This document shows, piece after piece, positions 21,016 through 30,365 of a stretch of DNA of 31,108 nucleotides (the first letter of the stretch is position 1; every line of letters starts with the position of its first letter). This DNA comes from Tieghemiomyces parasiticus (Eukaryota > Kickxellomycota > Dimargaritomycetes > Dimargaritales > Dimargaritaceae), in the NCBI GenBank assembly GCA_027575765.1, contig JANBPT010000553.1, positions 1 to 31,108 of the forward strand, in the 5' to 3' direction. A model generated the notes under the pieces. That model saw only the letters and a program-made list of their open reading frames with translations, was not told where the DNA came from and searched no databases. Both the position numbers and the translations under genes were made by a program.

Positions 21016-22121
21016 CTGGCGATCTGTCAAGGTCGTTCCCTATTGAAATAATGGGCGAGGTTGTAAGGTAGAGGTGACGTTCAGGAAAAGGCGACTATAT
21101 CTGGAACCATGACAGGAAATATTCATTCTCTGACTTTCTTCCCCCCCCCCTCCGAAAGCACCAAGAGGATGGGTAATACTCCTGTGATAAATAGGGCTAT
21201 CTCATGAAGGTATACTAGGCCCATTTCGGAGCCGAGCATAAGGCGTCGCAGGCTGCACGGCCATGCCCGTACCTGAATCAGGTCCGATGGGATGATACAA
21301 TGGGACCAAAGTCGACAACATAGGGACCAAACCCTCAGCGGAGTAAATGAGCGTCCAGGAGGGGTATTATAAAATTGAGGGTGGCGAAGGATGAGGGGGG
21401 GGTGAGAATGGAAGGAACGAGGAGATTTAGGGTGTTCAATGCTGAGGCCCGAAAAAAGTTTGTGTTTTTTACCTATTTTGGCTAAAGTTACAAAGTCAGG
21501 ATAACCAGTATTATGCAGGAGAACAGTTCCATTGCGTAATCTCCGGTGCACCTGGCGGCACACAATGACAATAGGGAGGTAAAAAGATGGTCACTAAGGA
21601 GGTAGGCATTGGCTACCAGGGCTATGCATCCCAGCATAGCAACCTGGTCAGCTGGGTGGAATCGATGGATCCCCCGGAACCCTGCCATCAATATCTTCGA
21701 TCCATCGACGGATCATTGGCGTCGCTGGCAGGTGTAACGAGGCCGAATCAGACAACCTTGCCACACCTGTTAAACGGGACCAGGTAAGATGACCAAGTAC
21801 AAAAATCAGCACTAACTGTGCTGGTCACGAAACTGAGACCAGGTGGTAGCGGACAGCGAACTAGCGCGATCTACCAGGGTTAGGCTATTTTCAAGAGACC
21901 CTGTGCCAACTACTCACCAATCGCCCGCCACTGAATTCCACGCTGAGTCCTTCCTTACCTACCCACTCCAAGAGTACCTTAAGCTCGGTTGAAATGCGAC
22001 AATAAAAAGATTTTAATAGGCGTTATGCGACGCAAAAAAAGAAAGACTACAACCTTATAGGGAGCACCCCGGGGTGCGCCAGAAACGGAACGCCACCCAC
22101 ACCCGATACAAGCATCTCTGC
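21016..22121. other. intergenic between the mariner relic and the PDI gene
   Basis: No gene recognised. A 146-codon minus-strand frame (21123-21563) has no known motif. Strong inverted repeats cluster at 21615-21708 (separate entry). TTTAAT at 22012-22017, i.e. ATTAAA on the minus strand about 105 nt past the PDI stop, is a possible polyadenylation signal for that gene. Confidence 0.5.
21615..21708. repeat. two adjacent inverted repeats
   Basis: First hairpin: CTATGC and GCATAG around ATCCCA, extended by an outer CCAGG/CCTGG pair (about 21617-21646). Second: TCGATGGATC (21662-21671) with GATCCATCGA (21699-21708), 27-nt spacer. Both arms of the second are perfect. A MITE relic or structured RNA is possible. 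Confidence 0.45.
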
Positions 22122-24032
22122 TTACAGTTCGTCGTGAATCGCCCCGGCAAGAGTCTCCTTGGCCTCGGCGGCCTTCTCCTCGGCAGCGGCCTTGAGCTCA
22201 GCCACCTTGGCTTCAGCCTTGGCCAACTTCTTGGCGGCGGCGTCCTTGGCCTCGCCGGCCTTCTCGGCGGCAGCCGCCTGCAGCTCGGCGACCGTGACCT
22301 CGGCCTCGGCCAGCTTGAGGGCGGCGACGTCCTTGGCATGACCGACCGAGTCGGCGAAGGCCTCCTTGAGCTCTGTCACCTTGGACTTGGCCTCAGCCAG
22401 CTTCTCGGCCGCGGCATCCTTAATCTCGCTAGCCTTCTGGGCCGCGGCTTCGGCGGTGTCCTTGGCGGCCTCTTTGGCATCACCGGCCTTGGCGGCGGCG
22501 GCATCCTTAAGCTCTTCAGCCTTCTCGCCAGTTTCGGCCACCTTAGCGGCGGCGGCGTCCTTAACGTCACCGGCCAGTTCCTCGACCTTCTCGACGACGC
22601 CAGCGGGGGCCACGTGGGTGCTGAGGAACTCCTCGAACGTCTCCAGGCTACGGTCACCGCTGTACTCGACCACCTCGTTGGTGCCGCGCTTGACGAGCTT
22701 GATAGTGGGGAAACCCTGAATCTGGAAGTCCTCGGGCTTTACGGGTACGTCGTTCTCGGTACCGTCCAGCTTGGCTACCACGATGCTTGGATGGTCAGCG
22801 TACTTCTCGCCCAGCTCTTCCCACACGGGAGCAAGCTTCTTGCAGTGGCCGCACCAGGGCGCGTAAAATTCAATCAGCACGTCCTTGCTCGGGTCCATGA
22901 CGATCTTCTCAAACTCATCGGCCACGATTACCTTGACGGGGCCGGAGTTGTCCTCGGGGATGGGCCCAGATTTGACGAAGGGCGTCGCCTCACCGGCCGC
23001 GAGCCGGGTGAAGAAATCATCGGCGGTCTCGGCCGTGATGTTCTTGTTCTGGTCCATCGGATACTTGAGGCCGGTGGTACCCAGAACGCCCACCGCGGGC
23101 CACTGCTCGCGCAGGTTAAGGAAATCGGCCTGCTTAGCGAAGGTGTTGGCATCGATCAAGACAAGGTTGGCCTTGCCTCGGAACTTCTTGGCGACCGGAG
23201 TAAAGATGTCGGTGAGTTCCTTCTTCATGTCATCATCAATGTGGAAGATGAAGGCCAGAGGCAGGCCAGCGCCCATGTAAGCAGCGTAGTTGTGCTGGCC
23301 AATATCGTCCAAGAGGGGCAGCGAGTTGACCTCAACAAACTTGCGCAGGTCGGGGAGGGCGGTGATGGCATCGGCACCGGAAAGGGTGAAGGGCTCGTCA
23401 CTATCGGCGGTGTACACGGCCACGGCCGGGGCGGTCAGACCCTCCGCCTTGGCGGTGTTGTCATCCAGAACGGCGCCGAAGGTCAGCTTGTCGCGCAGCT
23501 GCTTGGCCACCGCCTCGAAGGTCTGGTACGCGGCCGAGTTCTTCTCATCAAAGTAGCCCACGATGACGGCCTTCTCAGATGACTTGAAGTCGGCCAGCTT
23601 ATCGGCGGTCAGGTCGGTCACGGCGGGCAGCTTGAGACGCTTGACGTGGGACACAATGTCCTCGGTGGTGCGCTGACCCTGGTAGTCCGACGGCGTGCCC
23701 TCGCTGAATACTTTGATGGACGGGTAGCCCTGGACCCCGTATTCGTCGCACAGAGTCTGCTCGTCCACGCAGTTCACCTTGGCCACCGGAATGTTGAGTT
23801 CTTTAAGCTCAGTGGCGGCAGCCTCGTAGTGTGGGGCCAGGGCCTTGCAGTGGCCACACCACGGGGCGTAGAACTCAACCAGGGCGAGGGGTTCGCTTAG
23901 GATGCGCTTGCTGAAGTTGGACTCGCCCAGGTCGAGCACATCCGAGGCAGCAGAGACCAGAACACTGCTGCTGAACATGGCAGCGGCCATCGTGCCCAGA
24001 ACGGTCAGGCGGGCAGCTCCAAAAGTCTTCAT
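22122..24032 (-). CDS. protein disulfide-isomerase with LEA-like C-terminal extension and HDEL
   Basis: 636 aa in one exon. It forms and shuffles disulfides of secretory proteins in the ER. The signal peptide is residues 1-29 (cut near VSA-A). The a domain has APWCGHCKAL with C59/C62 and cis-Pro in YPSIKVF (104). The b and b' domains follow (about 135-365). The a' domain has APWCGHCKKL with C394/C397 and cis-Pro in FPTIKLV (442). It ends in HDEL (633-636), an ER retrieval signal. Standard fungal PDIs are near 480-520 aa. The surplus is residues 478-632, almost pure Ala/Lys/Glu with heptad- or 11-residue-like repeats (AAAEKAGEAKDAAAKKL, KVAELKAAAEEKAAEAK), predicted as amphipathic helix like group-3 LEA or apolipoprotein repeats. 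It replaces the usual short acidic tail. Both active sites are intact, so the enzyme should work. The same family as yeast Pdi1, but the tail is unusual. Confidence 0.96.
   Translation of the reverse strand: MKTFGAARLTVLGTMAAAMFSSSVLVSAASDVLDLGESNFSKRILSEPLALVEFYAPWCGHCKALAPHYEAAATELKELNIPVAKVNCVDEQTLCDEYGVQGYPSIKVFSEGTPSDYQGQRTTEDIVSHVKRLKLPAVTDLTADKLADFKSSEKAVIVGYFDEKNSAAYQTFEAVAKQLRDKLTFGAVLDDNTAKAEGLTAPAVAVYTADSDEPFTLSGADAITALPDLRKFVEVNSLPLLDDIGQHNYAAYMGAGLPLAFIFHIDDDMKKELTDIFTPVAKKFRGKANLVLIDANTFAKQADFLNLREQWPAVGVLGTTGLKYPMDQNKNITAETADDFFTRLAAGEATPFVKSGPIPEDNSGPVKVIVADEFEKIVMDPSKDVLIEFYAPWCGHCKKLAPVWEELGEKYADHPSIVVAKLDGTENDVPVKPEDFQIQGFPTIKLVKRGTNEVVEYSGDRSLETFEEFLSTHVAPAGVVEKVEELAGDVKDAAAAKVAETGEKAEELKDAAAAKAGDAKEAAKDTAEAAAQKASEIKDAAAEKLAEAKSKVTELKEAFADSVGHAKDVAALKLAEAEVTVAELQAAAAEKAGEAKDAAAKKLAKAEAKVAELKAAAEEKAAEAKETLAGAIHDEL
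22137..22601 (-). repeat. degenerate Ala/Lys/Glu repeats in the PDI tail
   Basis: About 155 codons of imperfect AAxEKxxEAKDAA-type units with little other composition. DNA units are related but not identical, suggesting old in-frame duplications. Antisense frames through this part stay open only because of the GCC/AAG codon bias. Confidence 0.8.
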
Positions 24033-26670
24033 AGTGAGGTGGGATGAGAATGGGAGGGAAGGGTGGTTGCTTCACAAGATGGATAGCGCACAGTGAGGTG
24101 CAGGTGATGGGTATAGTATATGGTGCGCAGAACTGAGAGCCTGAGGATGGTAAGAGGTAGGAAAGCCGAGTAGGATTATAAAAAACGGATGATCGCGCAG
24201 ATGGAGAGTATAGGTGGCGGGGACGATGCGGGCGGAGGTTATTATGGGGTGAAGTGGGGGGCAGGAGGAGCTTAAGGGCGGCACGGGGGGAGGGAGGAAG
24301 TGACGTGGGGGAGAGGCTGACAGATTGAGCGGGAGCCCGGGTGCTGCGATCAATGATGGAAGGAGTCGAGGGGCCGAGTGTGCCAGTGAGGAAGGGTGGG
24401 CGATGGGAGACGCCGAGTGTGTGGGATATGGAGGTGGCGAGCAGGCGGAGACGGGCTGGGTCGCAAGGAAAATCGGGAACGGACTGAAAAAGCTGTCGTG
24501 AGCTGGATGACGGAGTGTATACACAATTGTATCCTGCAGTATACCTGGTGCGCACAGGTATATATACCTCCGGTATGGGCTACGAAGACTGGTGCGCCGC
24601 TGAGGAATTACGCAGCTCACGTCCCGTACACTCAGATTGGTCCATGCTGCACGATGGCTGGTGGTTTGCACCAGTGGGCCTGGCTACCGTAGCTATTAAG
24701 GCAGCAACCCCATTCCGCCAATGGCACGCTAGTAGTGAGAGATCGACCCGGGATATTATCGTGGCGAATATCATGACGCGGCGTAGCATAACTAGCTACT
24801 AACCGAGGTGATAAAAAGCCCAGCCCTCGTGACGGCATCCCAACTGTAGCGATACCCCGGGCCAACTTTTTACCAACATTGGCCCATAAGCAGCGCAGCC
24901 GCTCCAGCGCTCAATGTGATCGTTTCCTCACAGCGGTCGATTGCGAAAGCGCACGCACACCTCGCAAAAATTCGACGCGAGATAAACCCGGCGTCAACCA
25001 ACAGCCTGATGGACAGCCTGCCATGTTGCTACCGCTGGTTGGCTACAAAAGCAGTCCGATCGCAACCTTTGCTACTTGCACCAATCCTCGTCTGCCACCG
25101 TTCCACAGAACGGTGGGCCCTCCCCCTTTACACAGCCGCTGGTGGTAACTTGACTATGATTCCCCGCATTATGTATATGGTCGCGGCCTAGTCCGCCACT
25201 CTGTCTCCCGTCAGACATGACACCCCACGACCACTGCCCACGGTGGAGACTACGGCTGGTAACTGACTTTGCGGCAAACGATATTCCCTAGCATACTACC
25301 GCTAGGGTTCCAAATCACTAGCTGCCATAGCACAATAGAGGTTTCAGCCACCCTCCTGCCCCTGACACCGTTACTATTTGTGGAGGTCGTTTACGCATTG
25401 GAGAGGCTAGGTGGTTAACTAGTGGAATGTCGGTATTTCCTGCCAGCGGACCAGTAACGAACCCAGCGGAGTTCTGTGGTAATATACCCAATATAGACCA
25501 AGTGTGGGAAAGGAACAATACAACGACTATTGTTCGGGCTGACAAAGATGAATGTCATAGTGGTTTCCCACACCCATGCTAAATTTAGCAAGGCTGTTCG
25601 GTGGGGACGGCACTTGTGCTGGGTGGGTTTTACTGATAGGGGGGGAGCCGCCAGTATAGCCCTCAGCAGCGGGGAAGAGCTGCCAGCAGTTACATCAGGA
25701 AATCGCAAGCAAAAACTTTTCAGTGCTGTACTGACCAGAACATAGCCTAGCAGTGCCTCGGCCCCAATATGGTGTATTCGATGCCATTCGGGGGGGGGCT
25801 AACTGTTTCATCAATATAGTATGCGTTACCACCATACACCTGATATGCTAGCAAAATTATGGATGCCCTAAGATCATGTGCCCCAGCCCGATATGTCTGG
25901 GTCTTCTAGGCGCTAACGGGAGGTAGACGGACCCGGTTATTTTACCTGTGGGGCACCGTTAAGGCACCACTCTTCACAGTATTGTTATAAAAACGAAGTA
26001 TATCATTAGAGTCCAGGGCATGTGAATGGAGGCCGTATCACCTGAGCTGACTGACTAATCGAGGATTCCCCAACAACAGAAGCCAAAGAATCAGAGGCAT
26101 GGAGTACGTTTCAGACCTCTCCTGGTTAGCAGCGGTGCTGCACCCCACCAACAGACGCATTGTCGTGGCAGTCAGTCCGGTTGTAAGGTTTGCGTCCACT
26201 GAGGCTACGTCCGTCAAGTCAATCTCGCACCTCCCAAGTCCTCGCTCAAAGTGAGCAGCCACTATCGATTATATATGGTAAGAAAACGTATACAGCTGCG
26301 GTAGGCGTAATACCCAAGGAAGCTGGGGTTTATTGGGTATAGCTAATAGTATGAAGAAGCAAGGTTAGAATGATTGATGATCCTAGCCCGGGGTAAATTC
26401 ACTAAAACTTATATATCCCACGATCTGGGTCAGCATATGGTCAGGGATAGCTACAAGGGCGCAAGAAAATAAATACTGCTACCATATACCTAGTAGATAT
26501 AAGTCAAACATATATATAAATGGAGAACCATCGGTAGATCAATAGGCAGTAGAGAAGATAATCATAAATCCAAAGGGCGGGGCATATTGTGCAATAAGGG
26601 TTACTTTAAGACGCGTAGTCAGTGGGGTGTAGAACCCCGGTATACGTGAGGGCGGATTTGAATACATTAC
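24033..26670. other. PDI promoter side and gene-poor spacer
   Basis: Plus-strand TTATAAAAAA near 24176 and TATAGTATAT near 24111 give possible TATA elements for the PDI gene on the minus strand. 24556-24569 is a perfect 14-bp palindrome AGGTATATATACCT. Frames of 75-97 codons (for example 24515-24802 and 25530-25745, plus) carry no motif I know. The part from 26270 is AT-rich. Confidence 0.45.
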
Positions 26671-26675
26671 CCTAC

Positions 26676-27053
26676 TGTGGTAACAAGGATTAGGGGTAAT
26701 GTTTATTGGGGCCGCGGGTGGCCCGGGGTGAGTAAACAACTGTGAGGTTAAGCTAAAAATGGTTACTGTTGTTTATTTAGATAATTTGGGGCCGGTACTT
26801 ATATATGCTGGAATGCCATTGGAAGTCCGACTAGCGCAAGGTTAGATAAGGCGGTGCCGGAGGCATCCGCAGAAGAACATAAAATTTTGGATCAGTAATT
26901 TTTGCAAGGTTAGGTAAAATTTTATATCAGCAATTAGGCAAGGGAAAGCACTTAATCAGGAGGGGCTAACTCCCTATTAGAAAGAGTGCCGGAATTAGCC
27001 CGGAGGCTTAGTCATACCTCACTTAATCGGCGGGGTTGGTTATGGTAACCACA
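26676..27053. repeat. LTR, left copy (378 bp)
   Basis: About 97% identical to the right copy: 11 substitutions and one indel by eye. On the minus strand it contains TATATAAG, then CTAAATAAAC and CCAATAAAC, the order expected for promoter and polyadenylation signals of an LTR. It also has an internal partial duplication (TAAAATTTTGGATCAGTAATT / TAAAATTTTATATCAGCAATT). Confidence 0.9.
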
Positions 27054-27977
27054 ACCACCTACCTCCCGGATATGGCGGATTATCCACAGACAGTGGCGCA
27101 ATCCACGACCGAATAGCGACACGGGCGAATTCTTCGCTAGTTTTCAATAATACCGGCTAAATTTGATTATGTTCGCTTACGGATATCCGGCAAGCCAATT
27201 ACGGAGATGCTCAGTTCGGTTTACTGAGAGCCCTGGCGCCGAAAGTTATACTATGGCGTTGAGCGAGAGCGGGAGGGGGGCTCCTAATGAACCACGCGAG
27301 GATGTAAGCACGCCATCTTCCCACCCTTCCCTATTCCCTCTACATGCCACTGCCAGCGGGCATTCTGACCGACGCCCAGTTTGTTTCTAGCTTCAACTAC
27401 GCCTAGATAGTTCTGATCTTTTGTGCAGGACCGGTGAGACTGGGTGTGTGCTTACTAGCTGATGCCATTGACTAAGAGGATCACTGCAAACGTCTACCCC
27501 CCGCCCTAGAGGCTGTTGAGTATGGCAGCAATCCATTGGCGCGTGGCCTCTCCGACTGGAAGGTGATACAAATGATGAAGTGTAAGCTGGTCGCTTTGCA
27601 TTGGATGGATTAGGGACTTCATTTTCTCACTGCCCTCGGCGTACATTTTAAATCCAAACTTAGATGCTTGCACGCCCAACTGGTGCTGTGACGCCGTTAT
27701 CGGACGTGAGAAGTATCGTCTTAATGATTACACCGTTGGCTTCACCGCTCGCAGTGGCGCCGGACTCCAATACCGGTGAGGAGATCAGCCGTACCGAGTT
27801 GGGATATCAGTTCATAAAATTTAATAAAGTGCCTGTTGACTTTTAGTGCACTAGGGGGCGTAAGAAATACTTAAGGTAAACAGGGAATGACATATGGGCA
27901 AGTCGAGGCCTCTCGTAAATAAGCCTTAAATAACCGACCATTAAGAAGGGCGCGCTACCAGGGAGCCCCATGGTAAC
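27054..27977. other. interior of LTR element, left part
   Basis: No coding motif recognised. Plus-strand frames 27163-27390 and 27664-27846 are uncharacterised. The bases next to the left LTR read ACCACCTACCTCCC, which on the minus strand is a G/A-rich tract that might serve as a polypurine primer if the element runs leftward. Confidence 0.4.
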
Positions 27978-28547
27978 CTACTTCTTCGACTTGTTGAGGT
28001 TCTGGAGGGTTTCGCTCGTTTCAAAGACGTTTCTGATGGCTGATAAGGATGGATATGATGGTCGCATTGCGCAGAGGGATTGTGATAGTGGGTGCGTTGG
28101 GAGGGGAGGGGGTTAGTCTTGTAGAATAAACATTTCATGCGAACTGCTGGTAAAAATGAGCTTTCCAACAACATTAAGGAGTGGAGAGGTAGTAGTAGAC
28201 TGTTTGATGCCCCAAAGAAGGTGAATAATGCAATGGTAGAAAGTGGGGGCAGTAGGTGCAAAATGCAATTGAAAAATGCATTATTTTTTTCAACGAGAGT
28301 CACGCAGTCAAGGTTCTAGGAGAAGGTACCTACCTTCCGCGCTGGGCTTTCCCGAAGCGATGCTACTCGCAGCCACTCCAACGGCTTTAAAGAATTCCCT
28401 ATTGGCTTCGGGGTGGTTCTTGAAAGATTGGGTCATCCTCGTGGCCAGCGGAATGCGCTTTTTACGGTCGGAGGCAACCACGGTGCCGGCCATCAGCTGC
28501 AGTCCGACGGTAGCTAGGACAACGATCAAGGTGAGGTTGAGCTGCAT
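27978..28547 (-). CDS. small secreted protein, two exons
   Basis: Exons 28547-28334 and 28039-27978 encode 91 aa. Residues 1-26 form a clear signal peptide (MQLNLTLIVVLATVGLQLMAGTVVA). The mature part starts SDRKKRIPLATRMTQ, is basic and helical, has no cysteine, and ends IRNVFETSETLQNLNKSKK. I do not recognise a family. The donor is GTAGGT (28333-28328) and the acceptor TTATCAG (ends 28040); both exons meet in phase 1, making GCC (Ala72). Without splicing the frame ends eight codons later at 28308. A TATA box stands 134 nt upstream. The gene sits inside the LTR pair, in the same direction as the presumed LTR transcription. Possible roles are an effector-like or regulatory secreted peptide; this is only a guess from size and location. 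Confidence 0.65.
28040..28333 (-). other. intron of the small secreted protein gene
   Basis: 294-nt phase-1 intron with GTAGGT donor, CAG acceptor and an ACTAAC branch-like site (minus strand of 28112-28117). The next AG downstream does not keep the frame, which supports this acceptor. Confidence 0.6.
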
Positions 28548-28680
28548 GGTGAGTCGAGGTAGGGGCCAGAGAGGGGAATTATTGTTGTATGTGGGTAGCG
28601 AGGGTGAAGCGGGGAGCAGGATAGAGTGGTAGAGTTGTAGATGTGTTTTTGGTTAGAATGTTGAGCGGAAGTTGCGGTCC

Positions 28681-28688
28681 TATTTATA
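28681..28688 (-). promoter_or_regulatory. TATA box of the small secreted protein gene
   Basis: Plus strand TATTTATA is TATAAATA on the minus strand, identical to the TATA box of the CBM18 gene and at a similar distance (134 nt) from the start codon. Confidence 0.6.
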
Positions 28689-28739
28689 ATATGTTGGCCG
28701 GACTACCCTCGCTCTAGAGTGGCAGGACAGTCGAGGGAA

Positions 28740-29334
28740 ACTCTTGTGGGCCAGAATTCACGGACGGCCGCGGCTTACGTTAGGCAGAGTCGGCCGTAGC
28801 AATTCGCAACATAGGGTACTAATTTCTTTCCAGGAAGCTTTCCCAACGGGGTTCCGCAATCAATCCTTGCATGTAAACTCCGAATGAGGGGGGGGGTTAC
28901 CCCAACTCCTTCCTTCTCTCACCTGTTTCGACCAGGCACACCATACGTATCAGATGAGTTGCTGTCGAGTGAAGTTCAGGGGTGGCGGAGTGTAGAGTAC
29001 GCCCGAGTACCACGTCAGCACCATTTCATCCGACCCGATTTGGTCAACACACCCTCGTGCAGCCAAACTCGCCAGCTCAGCTCTGCCCACCTCCGGTTTG
29101 CTTAGCAAGGTTGGCTGTGGCAAACGGTTTAGTCCGGTCGGATAAAATAGCAATACAAGCGAGTCGGCTTGCGAGAAAGTATTGGGGATTTCAGCGCTCA
29201 CCGTTTCCTGACCCGATCGGTTACACGGTTCCCATCGCCGGGCGGGAGGATGGGAGGGAGTGTGGAGCAGGTGTTACCACAGCACATGGTCGGTGGGTTT
29301 CAACACCCTTCATCCAGCGCTTTAACCCAGACCT
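28740..29334. other. interior of LTR element, no gene recognised
   Basis: A G-run (28888-28896) and frames up to 141 codons (plus, 28982-29407) without recognisable motifs. It may be degraded coding DNA continuous with the fragment to the right. Confidence 0.35.
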
Positions 29335-29929
29335 ATACTGTCGGCTACATCCGATTATAAGCGGTATTGGCACTCTTTTCACTTCACTCATCTGGCTGGA
29401 CAGATGAAACTCCTACGTGTGAAGGTTCTACGGGACGATGTTACACATTTTACACACATGTGCCCCCTCTGCTACTTCCGACCGGACGTAAAGGGCCGGT
29501 TCACATTCGATCTCGGCTGGATAGGGCGGTAACTCGCGAGCACATGCTTCAGAGCTACTACCCAGGAGCAACTGGAACTCTGTCCTCCCCTCCCCTCATG
29601 CTTTTGAAACGGAACCAACTCCAGATGAAGGTCTAGTGATATGGGGCGACTTAGCAACGGACGGGTCGTTCGGTACGAAAGGAAGGCCAAATCACCGTGG
29701 AGATCGCCCCATGTAGAATATCGACCGAGTGGTTATGCCCTAGTTTAGGAGCTTCTCAGGATCCGTCCGGCCAGGACCAGGGGTGAGTGGTTGCACAACG
29801 TTTCCACTCGCACTTTAGTCCCTCTTCGCCGCCACCACTTCTCTGAATACTATCAATTTATTAAGCCGGACAAAGCCAACTTTGTCAAGTGCCCTGATCC
29901 ATTCCATAGGTCCATGTAAAAAAAAGCGG
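29335..29929 (+). pseudogene. possible decayed retroelement (LINE-like, zinc-binding/RNase H end) fragment
   Basis: In one frame 29335-29529 reads YKRYWHSFHF...KVLRDDVTHFTHMCPLC, which resembles the W/R-rich linker and CPLC zinc knuckle (zf-RVT type) after the reverse transcriptase of some LINEs. A second frame has LVIWGDLATDGSFG (about 29630-29670), faintly like an RNase H TDGS motif. A third, with a stop, has ...HHFSEYYQFIKPDKANFVKCPDPFH. Frames shift and stop repeatedly. This is pattern recognition on short pieces; it could be chance. Confidence 0.25.
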
Positions 29930-29983
29930 GCGAGGGAAAAGATAAAAGAAAAGGAAGGTGCCAGGCTTGAAAGTATAGACGAT

Positions 29984-30360
29984 GGCGGTAACAGAGATTA
30001 GGGGCAACGTTTATAGGGGCGCGGGTGGCCCGGGGTGAGTAAACAACTGTGAGGTTAAGCTAAAAATGGTTACTGTTGTTTATTTAGATAATTTGGGGTC
30101 GGTACTTATATATGCTGGAGTGCCATTGGAAGTCCGACTAGCGCAAGGTTAGATAAGGCGGTGCCGGAGGCATCCGCAGAAGAACATAAAATTTTGGATC
30201 AGTAATTTTTGCAAGGTTAGATACAATTTTATATCAGCAATTAGGCAAGGGAAAGCACTTAATCAGGAGGGGCTAACTCCCTATTAGAAAGAGTGCCGGA
30301 ATTAGCCCGGAGGCTTAGTCATACCTCACTTAATCGGCGGGGTTGGTTATGGTAACCACA
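29984..30360. repeat. LTR, right copy (377 bp)
   Basis: Direct repeat of 26676-27053. Most differences cluster in its first 45 bp (GGCGGTAACAGAG against TGTGGTAACAAGG). A purine-rich tract (29931-29958) precedes it, ending 25 nt short of the boundary. Confidence 0.9.
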
Positions 30361-30365
30361 CCTAC

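Larger units (their letters stand above)
26676..30360. mobile_element. probable LTR retroelement, 3.7 kb, non-autonomous
   Basis: Two direct repeats (26676-27053 and 29984-30360) enclose 2.9 kb. The outer ends are TGTGGTAAC... and ...GTAACCACA, i.e. TG...CA with near-inverted termini. CCTAC occurs just outside both ends (26671-26675 and 30361-30365), a 5-bp target-site duplication. No gag, protease, reverse transcriptase YxDD or integrase motif is visible inside. I find no tRNA-matching primer site, and only candidate purine tracts (plus 29931-29958). So it resembles a non-autonomous LARD/TRIM-type element. The orientation may be minus, because TATATAAG followed by two AATAAA lies on that strand of the LTRs. 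An alternative is that the left copy is a solo LTR ending at 27057, since CCTAC also follows there. Confidence 0.65.

Noticed and set aside
21123..21563. 146-codon minus-strand open frame ending in hydrophobic residues
   Set aside because: No recognisable motif; codon use unlike nearby genes.
22074..23582. 502-codon plus-strand open frame opposite the PDI gene
   Set aside because: It mirrors the PDI codons; its composition (Leu/Gly/Val-rich) follows from GCC/AAG/CTC bias of the real gene and shows no domain.
24515..24802. 95-codon plus-strand open frame divergent from PDI
   Set aside because: Plausible looking but no motif, homologue pattern or promoter could be pointed to.
25307..25330. 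GGTTCCAAATC resembling a tRNA T-arm
   Set aside because: The flanking stem leaves a 12-nt loop rather than seven, and no acceptor or anticodon arm fits.
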